This document shows, piece after piece, positions 49,817 through 58,998 of a stretch of 64,000 nt of DNA. Numbering within the stretch: the stretch's first letter is position 1; each line of letters opens with the position of its first letter. The notes beneath the pieces are model-generated. The model searched no databases. It worked only from the letters and a program-made list of their open reading frames with translations, and was not told where the DNA came from. The stretch covers positions 310,001 to 374,000 of the forward strand of contig CAZNDB010000002.1 in the NCBI GenBank assembly GCA_964571725.1, in the 5' to 3' direction. The DNA is from UBA1369 sp964571725. GTDB lineage: Bacteria; Patescibacteriota; Gracilibacteria; UBA1369. The position numbers were made by a program, and so were the translations under genes.

Positions 49817-51619
49817 TTACCAGCTGCTGCCGCCACCCCCGCCGAAGCCGCCTCCGCTGAAGCCGCCCCCGCCAAATCCGCTGGATCCGCCCGAGGCTGA
49901 ACTTCTGGGGGCGGCCACCATATTGGAAGTCATGCTGCTGTTGAAACTGTTCAGCGTGCGCAGAAAATAATAGGTGTTGAAATGGTGAAGCATATTGGGG
50001 TCTGAACTCTGATACCAGTCAGGTTGGTTTTTATAAAGTCCTTCACAGGTTTTGGCCCATTTGTCAGCTATTCCGAAAGCGATGGCGTAGGGGAGTATCT
50101 TTTCGAAGATGTTTTCTTTTTCATAGAATTTGACGCGGTCCGTTTCGGCGGTCTTAATGAATTCTTCCAGGCCCAGTACCCTGATTTGCGTGTCAGCCCC
50201 TTTTTGAGTGCGTTTAGGCATGATAAAACCAAAGGCGAAAATCAATGCCGATGAGAGCAGCAGTCCCAGGAAAAGCGGCAGGTTGATATCACCCAGAAAA
50301 CTGAGGAAAAAGATGGTGACGAAAAACATTCCCCCTCCGCACCCGAAATAGGAGGTGCGGGCTTCTTCCGGATTGGAAGCGTAATATTTTTTCTTGATCA
50401 GACTGTTATAAATGGCAGTCTTGATGCCCGGGATTTCCTTGTAAAATTTGTATTTGAGATCGCTGAGAGTAATTTTGGTACTGCTGCCGAAAATGGCTTC
50501 GTAAATCTGTGTTTCAAAATCCTGCAGAGAATCTTTTTCGGGAGTCTTGGGGCTGGTTTTCTCCAGTTCGTAATAGGTGGTTTCTCCCCAGAGCATTTTT
50601 TTCTCTTTGCTTTCGATAATTTTCAGATAGCCGCGGGTGGCCAGGTCGATAATGGTGCTGGTGATGTCCTGCATATCAACCTTGTCGTCCAGCAGGGTAC
50701 CGATTTCAGCGGGGCGGAGCTGGTCTGGAATATCATATTCCGGCATGATGGTGGAGTGGGTGGCCTTGGGATCGCGGCCATTTTTATACCAGAGATAATA
50801 CAGGAAAAAAAAAGTAATTATCGGGACCAGATAGCCCCAATTATCCTGTATAAACCAGCTGAAGATGGTCAGTGAAGAAGGAAATTTGACTATACCTTTG
50901 GGGAAAGAAGCAACGATGGTCAGGCCGGCGGAAGTGGGAAGTAATGAGTTGGTAGAAAACTGATAGGTTTTTCCGTTCAGAACTTCTGCCTGGCAGTCTT
51001 GTTCCTTGCTGTATCCAAACCCGGTGTAACAGATTTTTTTCATCATTTCCTGATCGGTTTCCCGGGGAAGTGTGATGGTGGCGGATGCTTTGGCGACGGC
51101 CGTATCCCAGCCGTTGCCGGTCACGTTCCAGAATAGTTCGTCGTTGTAATCGAACTGATTGAGACCGCGTTCCAGTCTGTAGTGAATGACATAGGTTTTT
51201 AGCTGTCCGTCCACAAAGACGCTTCCCGATCCGATTTTCAAATTGACGTTGTCTCCGGAGTAGGAAGTTTCCACTTCGTAGGGGGTTCCCTGTTCGTCAG
51301 TTACGCTGATCAGGCTGAAGCGCAGATTGAGATTTTGATTGTTTCGGTCCTGATAATGTATCGGCAGATTGCGGATTATACCGTGCCGGTTTTCGGATTT
51401 GGTAAAATCAGCCTGGATTGTTTCCTTGACCGTGAAAGTACTGTCTTCATTGATGTTGATGTCGGAATGGAAATCGCGGATGCCCCAGCCGTGGATGTTG
51501 TATTGATAAAAATCGATTTCACCATCGGGGGAATACGGTTGGGTCTGGGCGCCGGCCGAAAGCGGCAGGATCAATATGGCTAAACAGACCAGTATTTTGA
51601 TGAAAGTGTGATTTTTCAT
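49817..51619 (-). CDS. DUF2207 membrane protein
   Basis: A 600-residue DUF2207 protein: signal peptide (IKILVCLAILILPLSAGA), an extracellular beta-rich domain (about 35-245; DFHSDININEDSTFTVKETI), a membrane helix (about 265-290), a cytoplasmic winged-helix-like region and further membrane segments (about 425-465). The C-terminus is Gly/Ser-rich with repeated GGGGF, ending GGSSW, as is typical. It pairs with LemA in many bacteria. Here the lemA gene lies just upstream, but a terminator (51655-51676) separates them. Confidence 0.92.
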   Translation of the reverse strand: MKNHTFIKILVCLAILILPLSAGAQTQPYSPDGEIDFYQYNIHGWGIRDFHSDININEDSTFTVKETIQADFTKSENRHGIIRNLPIHYQDRNNQNLNLRFSLISVTDEQGTPYEVETSYSGDNVNLKIGSGSVFVDGQLKTYVIHYRLERGLNQFDYNDELFWNVTGNGWDTAVAKASATITLPRETDQEMMKKICYTGFGYSKEQDCQAEVLNGKTYQFSTNSLLPTSAGLTIVASFPKGIVKFPSSLTIFSWFIQDNWGYLVPIITFFFLYYLWYKNGRDPKATHSTIMPEYDIPDQLRPAEIGTLLDDKVDMQDITSTIIDLATRGYLKIIESKEKKMLWGETTYYELEKTSPKTPEKDSLQDFETQIYEAIFGSSTKITLSDLKYKFYKEIPGIKTAIYNSLIKKKYYASNPEEARTSYFGCGGGMFFVTIFFLSFLGDINLPLFLGLLLSSALIFAFGFIMPKRTQKGADTQIRVLGLEEFIKTAETDRVKFYEKENIFEKILPYAIAFGIADKWAKTCEGLYKNQPDWYQSSDPNMLHHFNTYYFLRTLNSFNSSMTSNMVAAPRSSASGGSSGFGGGGFSGGGFGGGGGSSW

Positions 51620-51654
51620 ATGACTACCAATTAGGGGATGCCCTTAGGGTTTTT

Positions 51655-51676
51655 AAAAAGCCCCCTTGGCGGGGGC
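51655..51676 (-). terminator. intrinsic terminator between lemA and the DUF2207 gene
   Basis: On the minus strand GCCCCC-GCCAA-GGGGGC is followed by TTTTT, directly after lemA. It should stop most lemA transcripts before the DUF2207 gene, so the latter may need its own promoter or read-through. Confidence 0.85.
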
Positions 51677-51690
51677 CTTTCCTTTTTCAG

Positions 51691-52257
51691 TTATTTTTGC
51701 GGTTCGTCGAACGATACTTTGACGTTCTGTCTCTCTTCCGCGTTTTCTATTTCAAAAAACTTGCGTCGTTCGAATTTGAAAATACCGGCAACTATGTTGT
51801 TGGGGAAAATTTCCACCTTGGTGTTGAAATCGCGAACGGTGGCGTTGTAATAACGGCGTGAGAGCTGCAGTTTTTCCTCTACTTCTTTCAGAGTGGCCTG
51901 CAGGTCCATGAAGTTTTGGTTGGCTTTCAGATCGGGATAATTTTCGGCAACGGCAAATAATGTTTTCAATGTTCCGGTCAGCGCGTTTTCAGCCTGAATC
52001 CTTTCTTCGGGAGTCTTGGCGGACATAGCCATGTTGCGGGCCTGCGTGACAGCTTCCAGTGTCTTACTTTCGTGTTTGGCATAGCCCCGTACAGTTTCCA
52101 CCATATTGGGAATCAGGTCGTAGCGGCGTTTTAATTGGGTTTCAATATCGGCCCAGCCTTCGTCCACTTTATTTTTAAGCTGTATCAGTGAATTATACAC
52201 TCCGACAACGGCCACCGCCACCAGGGCCAGTACGCCTAAAACTATTAATAGTTCCAT
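51691..52257 (-). CDS. lemA: LemA-family protein
   Basis: A 188-residue LemA protein: an N-terminal hydrophobic segment (LLIVLGVLALVAVAVVGVY) with the main domain outside, then the family helices (NKVDEGWADIETQLKRRYDLIPNMVETV and KTLEAVTQARNMAM; the first split here). LemA forms a four-helix bundle tied to the membrane. Its partner DUF2207 is encoded next. Function is not settled; in other bacteria the pair is linked with cell-envelope maintenance. Confidence 0.95.
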   Translation of the reverse strand: MELLIVLGVLALVAVAVVGVYNSLIQLKNKVDEGWADIETQLKRRYDLIPNMVETVRGYAKHESKTLEAVTQARNMAMSAKTPEERIQAENALTGTLKTLFAVAENYPDLKANQNFMDLQATLKEVEEKLQLSRRYYNATVRDFNTKVEIFPNNIVAGIFKFERRKFFEIENAEERQNVKVSFDEPQK

Positions 52258-52368
52258 GTTTGCAAATTATATTTAGTAAAATCGCTATGCCAATTTTAGT
52301 GTACTTGGCTCAGCAATGCAAATTTATAGCAGATTTTTGATTCCGGCTGAGAGGGGGGCCGCGATAAG

Positions 52369-53625
52369 CTAAACGGGCTGGTCTTTTCGGATTTTGGGGT
52401 GTCCGGAAGTAACGGGTTTGAGGTCTGAAGTGCCTTCAGTGATGTTGTTGTTGGCGGCGGCGGCGGAGACCTCTTCGCCGGGCCGGTTTTCCGAATTCTG
52501 GGGTTCCGCGGAAAAAACTGTCGGGATGATCATTTCATCATTACCGGGGGTGTATCCGGTTATGGTCAAAACGCTGCTGGCCAGCGTGAAGATCTTGGTG
52601 GAGTCGGATCTGTCCTTGAGGTTTAGATTTAGCTGGAAACTGATCGGGAAAGTGGTGCCGGGATCGATGACCAGGTCGATTTGATCAAGGTACATTTTAT
52701 AGGTGGCGATGGGGCTGCTGTTTTGAAATTCCAGTTTAATGTCCTCCAGGGTCTGTATGTCGTCCGGACGGTTGGTGTTCTGCAGGGTCAGATAAAGTTT
52801 TGATCCGCAGGTCGTAACATATTCGGCGTTTAGTCCCTTAAAGGGGATAGCGATGTTTTTGTCGGTTTCCAGATTAGGTATGATAATCATTGTTTGTTGC
52901 GCCGAACAGGGGATGGTCAGTTTATAACTGATGCCGGGGGCGAAATTGAACCTGGCAAAGACGTTGCCTGCCTTGAAATTTTCAACAATTTCTCCGTTCT
53001 GTTCATAACTGGGCTTATTGTTGATCATTATTTCGTTGACCAGGGGGCGAGTGCTCAAGAATGTTTTTTGATTTAAGCCGGCTTTTCCCATCGTGTTGCC
53101 GTCGGCATCAGTGATTTCGGCGCTTAGGGCGGATTTACAGATGTTGGTGTCATAAAAATAGCGTTGGCTGTTTTTGTAATAAAGAATCTGGATGATTAGA
53201 CCGTCGCTGCCGACAGGGATTTCACTACCTTCCTGAACGGCTATCGGGCCCGTATCGTCTTTGCCGTAAACAGCATTGATGCTTGGTACATACCCGTTAT
53301 CTATAAAATTGCAGCTGGTTTTACCGTTTTCTATTTTAACCGGGATAATGTTGTCGGAAAGGCTTTTATTGGCATATTTGGCGTATACGCTGTATTCCCC
53401 GTCGGGAATTTCACCGTTTTGTACTTTGCGGTCGAAATTTTGGCAGTCGGACGGCTGGACACTGTTAAAGTTTCTGCCCTCGATCCGGCATTCCCTGTAA
53501 ATGGGTTTCATGCTGTTAAACTTTTCCAGAAGTGATTTGCCCAAGCCGCTGACAACAACTGCAAAGATGATCAGGACGAGACCCGTCAGTGCGGCAACAA
53601 TGGTAATGGTATGTTTTTGGGGCAT
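52369..53625 (-). CDS. membrane-anchored surface protein of unknown function
   Basis: A 418-residue protein, unrecognised, with a signal-anchor (TITIVAALTGLVLIIFAVVV, residues 6-25) and a long extracellular part. The body is beta-rich; seven cysteines (for example YRECRI, PSDCQNF, TSCNFI, TNICKS, IPCSAQ, VTTCGS) may form disulfides. The C-terminal 60 residues are disordered and acidic. It lies upstream of lemA, on the same strand, 111 bp away, so it may belong to that envelope group. No catalytic motif was seen. Confidence 0.65.
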   Translation of the reverse strand: MPQKHTITIVAALTGLVLIIFAVVVSGLGKSLLEKFNSMKPIYRECRIEGRNFNSVQPSDCQNFDRKVQNGEIPDGEYSVYAKYANKSLSDNIIPVKIENGKTSCNFIDNGYVPSINAVYGKDDTGPIAVQEGSEIPVGSDGLIIQILYYKNSQRYFYDTNICKSALSAEITDADGNTMGKAGLNQKTFLSTRPLVNEIMINNKPSYEQNGEIVENFKAGNVFARFNFAPGISYKLTIPCSAQQTMIIIPNLETDKNIAIPFKGLNAEYVTTCGSKLYLTLQNTNRPDDIQTLEDIKLEFQNSSPIATYKMYLDQIDLVIDPGTTFPISFQLNLNLKDRSDSTKIFTLASSVLTITGYTPGNDEMIIPTVFSAEPQNSENRPGEEVSAAAANNNITEGTSDLKPVTSGHPKIRKDQPV

Positions 53626-53690
53626 GAAAAAATAATACTATCCCGATATTGTAGCACTTTTGGGGCTTTTTGGAAAGCTTGGACCGGTTT

Positions 53691-56345
53691 CTAAAGATAG
53701 TCGGAAACCTCCGATTCGGAACATTGATGTATCCTGATTCCCTGCGGTAGGGAAGCTATAAATTCCCTGCCGTAACTTTTTTGTACCAGACGGGAGTCAA
53801 GAATGATCACGGCCCCGGTGTCGCGGGAGGATCGAATCAGCCTTCCGAAGCCTTGTTTAAAACGTAAAATGGCTCTGGGGAGCGAATATTGCTCAAAAGG
53901 TTTGGCGAATTGGGCGGAACGTGCCCGGATAATCGGATCGTCCGGAGGGTCAAAGGGCAGTTTCTGGATAATAACGCAGGTCAGGATGGGGCCGATCAGG
54001 TCTACGCCCTCCCAAAAACTATTGGTTCCCAGGATGGCGCAGCTGGCCGGTTCGTCCTGAAAATGTGAGATGATCTTTCCGCGGCCCCCCGACAGGTTTT
54101 GGGCCAGCAGGTTGATTCCAACGGTTTTCAGGTCGGGGGCCAGGTCGTGAAAAACTCTGGCCAGGTCTTTCTTGGCCGTAAACAGTACCAGTGTCCGTCC
54201 GCCGTTTTTATGTATCACGGAGTTGATGACGGAGGAACATTGTTGTAAATATTGCGGGTTTTTAGGGTCGGTCAGATCTTCCGGAATAATAATTTTTACC
54301 TGGTCGGGATAGCTGAAGTGGCTGGGAATCATCAGGTCTTCAAAGGTTTCTCCCAAGCCCAGTTCTGACCGGATATAGGAAAAATTGCCATAGGTGGAGA
54401 GCGTGGCTGAAGTCAGCACTATCGATTGGTATTCCGGAAAGATTTTGTCGGCAAATATTTCCCTGACCGTCAGGGGAGCGAAATTCAAGTGAATACTTTC
54501 GTCAAAACCACGGTTCATCCAGACAATTTTGTTTTGAGGCTCGTGAAAAAGGCTTTGGAGGCTATGATAGAAGTTCAGCAAATCGCGGAGGGCTCCCGGC
54601 GTTTCACTGTCGGTAATGTCTTCGGAGAGCAGTTTCTTGATAAATTGATCGGCCGCCGCTTCCAGGTCGGGCAACAGTTCAATCAGTTCTTCTGACAGGG
54701 TGTGGCATCTGTTCCAGTGCTCGCTTTCCGCAACGGTCTGATTCAAACCGACTTGAAAAGGTTGTCCGATGGTATTGCCGGCGTATTTTTCGATGATCAT
54801 ACGGCAGGTTTCGAAGAGTTTTTCGGCGGAGTTTAAAGATGTTGAGCTGAATTTCCGGGATTTTTCATAAAAAGCGCTCAGTTCCGCGGCAGGGAAGTCG
54901 CCGGATTTTAATTTGGACAGACTGTCGAAGAATTTTTCCCAGATTCGGCTTAATCTGCTAAAGCTAAGGGACACCGTTAAACCATCGGTCAAGGTTTTTT
55001 CCAGATGATGGGCTTCGTCTATGATCAGTATTTCGGATGGGGGAAGAATGTTTTTATCGGTAAGGTGGTCCTGGATCAAAAGGGCGTGATTGACCACGAC
55101 GATGTCCGCAGTTTCGGCTTTTCGGCGGGCTTTTTCCAGAAAGTCGCCGGGGTGGCTGGTGAGCGGGATGTATTCAGGGTCGGAACAGATCTCTTCGTAG
55201 ATCTGGGTTTCCTTGTTCTGCAGATTTAGCTCGTCCAGATCACCGGTTTCGGTTTGATTAAGCCAAATCAGGATTTTTATGACTGAGGTCAGCTGATGCT
55301 CTTCGAAATTTGGTCTTTCCAGAAGCTGACGGAATCTGGCGTGGTCAAAATATTTTTTTCTTCCTTTCAGCACGGCTATTTTCAGATCCGGGAAGATCTT
55401 TTGGATAAGCGGAAAGTCTTTGCCCACTATCTGGTCCTGCAGATTGTTGGTATAGGTGGAAATTAACACTTTTTTATCCAGAAATTTGCGCGCGTATCCG
55501 GCCGCCATCAGATAGGCCATGGTTTTCCCCGTACCGGTACCGGCCTCGGCAATCAGGTTGAACTGTTCGCGAAAAGCCTGGAGGATTTTTTTGAGCAACA
55601 ATTGTTGTCCGTGGCGATACTCATAGTTCTCAATCAGGTCGTTGATGGGGCTATGTTCACCCAGCAAATCAATAAAATCCTGTTCGTTTTTCAGGGTTTT
55701 GTTGATGATAAAAGGTGATTCGGTTTGATTGCCGGTCTTTAAAGGTCGTTTGGCAACAGGTTTGGCTTTGGCATTCATAAACAGTTCTCCCAGGTCCCAC
55801 AGGCTGCGGGGAATCAGGGTTTGAATCTGTTTTAGAATGGGGGCGGGGATTTCCGATATTTTGTCCAGGAGAATTTGGAAAAGCTCCACGCAGACTTTAG
55901 CGTCCGACAAAGCCCGGTGTTTATGTTCGTGCTTGATTTTGAGCTGTCTGCTGATGGTGTCGAGGCTGAGGGAGGGGAGTTCGGGCAGCAGGATATTGGC
56001 CAGTTTGAGCGTATCGATTTGTCTGTTTGATATTGGAATCCCTTTGGCTTCCAGAAAAGTCAGGTCAAAATCGATATTATGACCGACGATCGGGTGATTG
56101 CCTAAAAAAATGCTTAGGTTGCGGGAAACCTGCTCGAAAGAGGGGGCGTCTTTGACTGTTTCGCTGGAAATACCCGTAATATGGCTGACCATCGCGGGAA
56201 TTTCGGTGCCCGGATTGATCAGCGTTTCAAATGTTTCTAATATTTTATTTCCTTGGAACTTGACGGCTGCAATTTCCAGAACCTGGTCGGTCACAGGATC
56301 GAAACCGGTAGTTTCCAGATCCAAGGCGATATAGATCTGTTTCAT
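53691..56345 (-). CDS. dinG: DinG-type helicase with N-terminal DnaQ-like exonuclease
   Basis: An 884-residue fusion. The exonuclease domain (about 1-165) has ExoI DLETTG, ExoII GHNIDFDL and ExoIII HRALSDAKV. The helicase domain begins near 250 with Walker A AEAGTGTGKT, the DEAH box IIDEAHHLE, SATLSTYG and the closing QGFGRLIRS motifs. The iron-sulfur cysteines of E. coli DinG are absent (LKGRKKYFDHARF replaces the first), so this is the cluster-less form seen in several Gram-positives. The start at 56345 (MKQIYIALDLETTG) is set by the exonuclease; a longer reading adds seven residues. Confidence 0.9.
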   Translation of the reverse strand: MKQIYIALDLETTGFDPVTDQVLEIAAVKFQGNKILETFETLINPGTEIPAMVSHITGISSETVKDAPSFEQVSRNLSIFLGNHPIVGHNIDFDLTFLEAKGIPISNRQIDTLKLANILLPELPSLSLDTISRQLKIKHEHKHRALSDAKVCVELFQILLDKISEIPAPILKQIQTLIPRSLWDLGELFMNAKAKPVAKRPLKTGNQTESPFIINKTLKNEQDFIDLLGEHSPINDLIENYEYRHGQQLLLKKILQAFREQFNLIAEAGTGTGKTMAYLMAAGYARKFLDKKVLISTYTNNLQDQIVGKDFPLIQKIFPDLKIAVLKGRKKYFDHARFRQLLERPNFEEHQLTSVIKILIWLNQTETGDLDELNLQNKETQIYEEICSDPEYIPLTSHPGDFLEKARRKAETADIVVVNHALLIQDHLTDKNILPPSEILIIDEAHHLEKTLTDGLTVSLSFSRLSRIWEKFFDSLSKLKSGDFPAAELSAFYEKSRKFSSTSLNSAEKLFETCRMIIEKYAGNTIGQPFQVGLNQTVAESEHWNRCHTLSEELIELLPDLEAAADQFIKKLLSEDITDSETPGALRDLLNFYHSLQSLFHEPQNKIVWMNRGFDESIHLNFAPLTVREIFADKIFPEYQSIVLTSATLSTYGNFSYIRSELGLGETFEDLMIPSHFSYPDQVKIIIPEDLTDPKNPQYLQQCSSVINSVIHKNGGRTLVLFTAKKDLARVFHDLAPDLKTVGINLLAQNLSGGRGKIISHFQDEPASCAILGTNSFWEGVDLIGPILTCVIIQKLPFDPPDDPIIRARSAQFAKPFEQYSLPRAILRFKQGFGRLIRSSRDTGAVIILDSRLVQKSYGREFIASLPQGIRIHQCSESEVSDYL

Positions 56346-56500
56346 GATAAAGTTTCCTTCGGCCATTAATTTCTAACATAGTAGTAACATTAATACTAAT
56401 AAAAAGCCTGGATAATGCTTGTGCGAAACTGGCTGGCCGGGGATGGTTTGCAGGGCGTTGAAATTCTCTTAGGGGTTTAATAAAAAATTATATTATTTAA

Positions 56501-56527
56501 AATAAGAGGGCTTTGTAAGCCCTCTTA
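56501..56527 (-). terminator. terminator after the DUF3352-SLH gene
   Basis: A perfect 12-bp stem ATAAGAGGGCTT / AAGCCCTCTTAT with a 3-nt loop, then TTTTAAATAA on the minus strand. It ends the gene at 56558. Confidence 0.8.
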
Positions 56528-56557
56528 TAGTTACTTGCTTCGTGTTAGGAGTTTAAT

Positions 56558-58912
56558 TTACTGATTAAAATTTTCGAGATAGCGGCTGATAATTGCGGCG
56601 GTTTCCGCTCTGGTTAAATAATCATTGGGGGCAAAAATGCTGAGAGTCTTTCCGGTCACATATTTTACGGTAAAAGCTTTTTTGACCGACTGATAAAACC
56701 AGTCATCGGGGCTGACGTCGGTGAAAGGCATTTCTTTCAGTCCGGAGAGATAGTCAGGATTGTTCAGTTCGCGCAGATTGATTAGCATGGTCATCGCTTC
56801 CGCACGGTTGATTGGTTGGTCGGGACGGAAGGTGTTGTCGGAATATCCTTTAACAACTCCCAGGGCTCTGGCCTGGTTTACATAGAAAGAATACCAGGCG
56901 TCTGCGGACACGTCATCGAAATACTGATCCGGTTCGTATCCGTAGAGAGTGTTTCCGGCTGCTTCATAGGCAGACAGCAAAGTTTTGACGTATTCGGCCC
57001 TGGTGATGTTTTGACCGGGTTTAAATTCGCTGCCATAGCCTCTCATGATACCGAGATTGGCCATATAGTTGACATATCGGCCATACCAGGCGTCTTCGGG
57101 AACATCCTTGAAGCCAAAATTCAGGAACATGCCGGGATCCAGAAGATCCAGGGAAGGCAGGGAACGGTCTGAGAATTCGGAGGTAAAGGATTCTCCGATT
57201 TGGCTGAACAGACTTTGCATTTTGGAGAGCTGACTAAGGTCGACATTGGCTTTGACTGTCCCGATATAATAGCCGCTTTCATATTTATTGCTGCTAAACA
57301 GACTTTTCAGTGGAGAGAGAAAATCGGTGATTGGAGCAATTTCTTCGGCGGTTACTCCGCTACTTAAGGCAATTGTCCGGATGTAAGCGCTCAGATTGAT
57401 CAGATTGAAATAACTGACTCCCATGGAGTTTTCCGCAATGAAGCTTTTTTGCCACTCACTGTCGCTGTTAAGCGCGCTGGCCGAAGAGAAGATATCGCCG
57501 GGATTTTTTCGGGTGGTGATAATCATTTGGCCGTTGTTGTTGACCGCGGTGGAAAGGGTCAGCAGCATTTTGGGGTCGGAGACATATGACTCGTCGTAAA
57601 AATAATTATCGGCGTTCATGTCGATGGTGATCTGATCATAGGTTACGCCATTGACGATGGTTGAAGATGTATTGAAGAAACGTTTTTGAAGTTCTTCCTT
57701 GGTGGGCAGTATGACCGGCTGATAAGTCGGATCATCCTTGTAGAATTCCAACAGTTGTTGTCTGTAAGCCACTTCCTGATCGTATGTACTGTTGAAACTT
57801 TCCTGCATGGTGGCTAATAATCTGGTTCGGAGTTTGGCAAGAATTTCTTTAGCTTTATATTCCATTCCGGTTACTTCGGAGACCAGAGTAAAAGCGGGGA
57901 TTGTCTGCAGTTCGGTGTCGGAGTGTACGGCCAGCGCAGTTCTTTTTTTGAAAAGCGGCGCGATTTCGGTGTCGGGGTCGAGACCGGTTGCTTCAATTAC
58001 GGCCTGGGAGATTTCATCATACAAATCCGTGATGGAAAGTTCCTGGGTGGAAGCTGAAGGCATTTCGTAGAAGAGCTTAATACTGTCCCTCAGGTTGTCC
58101 GCCCAATCAAAGGATTCACTATAAAACAGGATGTTTTGGGCATTTATGCTTTTATAGATTTCCGGAATAAACGTATAAGTGTTGGGGTCAAGGCCGAGGC
58201 TGGGGCCGGCTTTCACGGTGATCAGACCGGTGAAACCGTTGGGCGTTTGTTGTACGGACAGGCCTTCACTGGACAGGAATTTGGTGAAATCGGCGGGCAG
58301 AGTTTCATCATCGGACACAGCCGGTAGATTTTCGAAATTTATCAGCATTTTCAAAAAACTGTCCGGACTGCTTTTGGTCTGTAGAAACTGCCAATCAGCG
58401 TTTTGCTGGATGGAAGAGGGCTGTGATTGTATCAGCAGATCGGAAATAAGTCCTTCAATATTGGAAGCGAGCAGATTCCCGTCTTTGTAGGTAAAAAAGA
58501 AGTCGTCACCGGTCAAATAGATCATCCTGCCCTGACCGATGTCTTTTTGGCTCAAATCGGTGCCCAGATTGTCGATGATGGTCTGGAAGCTGCCGGCGGG
58601 CAAAGACATGCCTAAAAAGTAGATGTCGCTGCCATCGGTCTGGTGATAGGCTTGGCTGAAGCCGATTGTAGTGTTTTCAATATTATTCGCAATTTCATCC
58701 AGAACAGCCTGTTTTTCGGTATCGGCAGCCGCGTTTTTCAATAATTCCACCAATTGTCCCTTAAGAGGGTGTTCTTTGGCGGTATTGATTTCCGCGTAAA
58801 TAAAACTGTTGAGAGGGGCCGAATAGGCGGGAGGCGTTGCGGCCTGGGCAGCTACTGTCAAAAACAGTTGCCCGGTGAGCAGCGCCGCCAGTAATTTTGC
58901 TGTGGGTTTCAT
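56558..58912 (-). CDS. DUF3352 protein with three SLH domains
   Basis: A 784-residue exported protein: signal peptide (KLLAALLTGQLFLTVAAQA, ending near residue 25), a DUF3352 domain of about 560 residues (PLNSFIYAEINTAKEHP, TLPADFTKFLSSEGLSVQQ, TGLITVKAGPS), then three SLH repeats (FKDVPEDAWYGRYVNYMA, FDDVSADAWYSFYVNQARAL and FTDVSPDDWFYQSVKKAF). The SLH repeats should bind the wall polysaccharide, placing DUF3352 outside. A lipid-anchored DUF3352 protein is encoded at 16518. This fusion suggests DUF3352 acts at the cell surface. Confidence 0.92.
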   Translation of the reverse strand: MKPTAKLLAALLTGQLFLTVAAQAATPPAYSAPLNSFIYAEINTAKEHPLKGQLVELLKNAAADTEKQAVLDEIANNIENTTIGFSQAYHQTDGSDIYFLGMSLPAGSFQTIIDNLGTDLSQKDIGQGRMIYLTGDDFFFTYKDGNLLASNIEGLISDLLIQSQPSSIQQNADWQFLQTKSSPDSFLKMLINFENLPAVSDDETLPADFTKFLSSEGLSVQQTPNGFTGLITVKAGPSLGLDPNTYTFIPEIYKSINAQNILFYSESFDWADNLRDSIKLFYEMPSASTQELSITDLYDEISQAVIEATGLDPDTEIAPLFKKRTALAVHSDTELQTIPAFTLVSEVTGMEYKAKEILAKLRTRLLATMQESFNSTYDQEVAYRQQLLEFYKDDPTYQPVILPTKEELQKRFFNTSSTIVNGVTYDQITIDMNADNYFYDESYVSDPKMLLTLSTAVNNNGQMIITTRKNPGDIFSSASALNSDSEWQKSFIAENSMGVSYFNLINLSAYIRTIALSSGVTAEEIAPITDFLSPLKSLFSSNKYESGYYIGTVKANVDLSQLSKMQSLFSQIGESFTSEFSDRSLPSLDLLDPGMFLNFGFKDVPEDAWYGRYVNYMANLGIMRGYGSEFKPGQNITRAEYVKTLLSAYEAAGNTLYGYEPDQYFDDVSADAWYSFYVNQARALGVVKGYSDNTFRPDQPINRAEAMTMLINLRELNNPDYLSGLKEMPFTDVSPDDWFYQSVKKAFTVKYVTGKTLSIFAPNDYLTRAETAAIISRYLENFNQ

Positions 58913-58998
58913 AATGAATATTTAAAAAATTGGCTGCCTCAGATATTAAATCAAATTGGCAGTCTGGGCAAATTTACCGTTATATGCGTAAACCGGAT

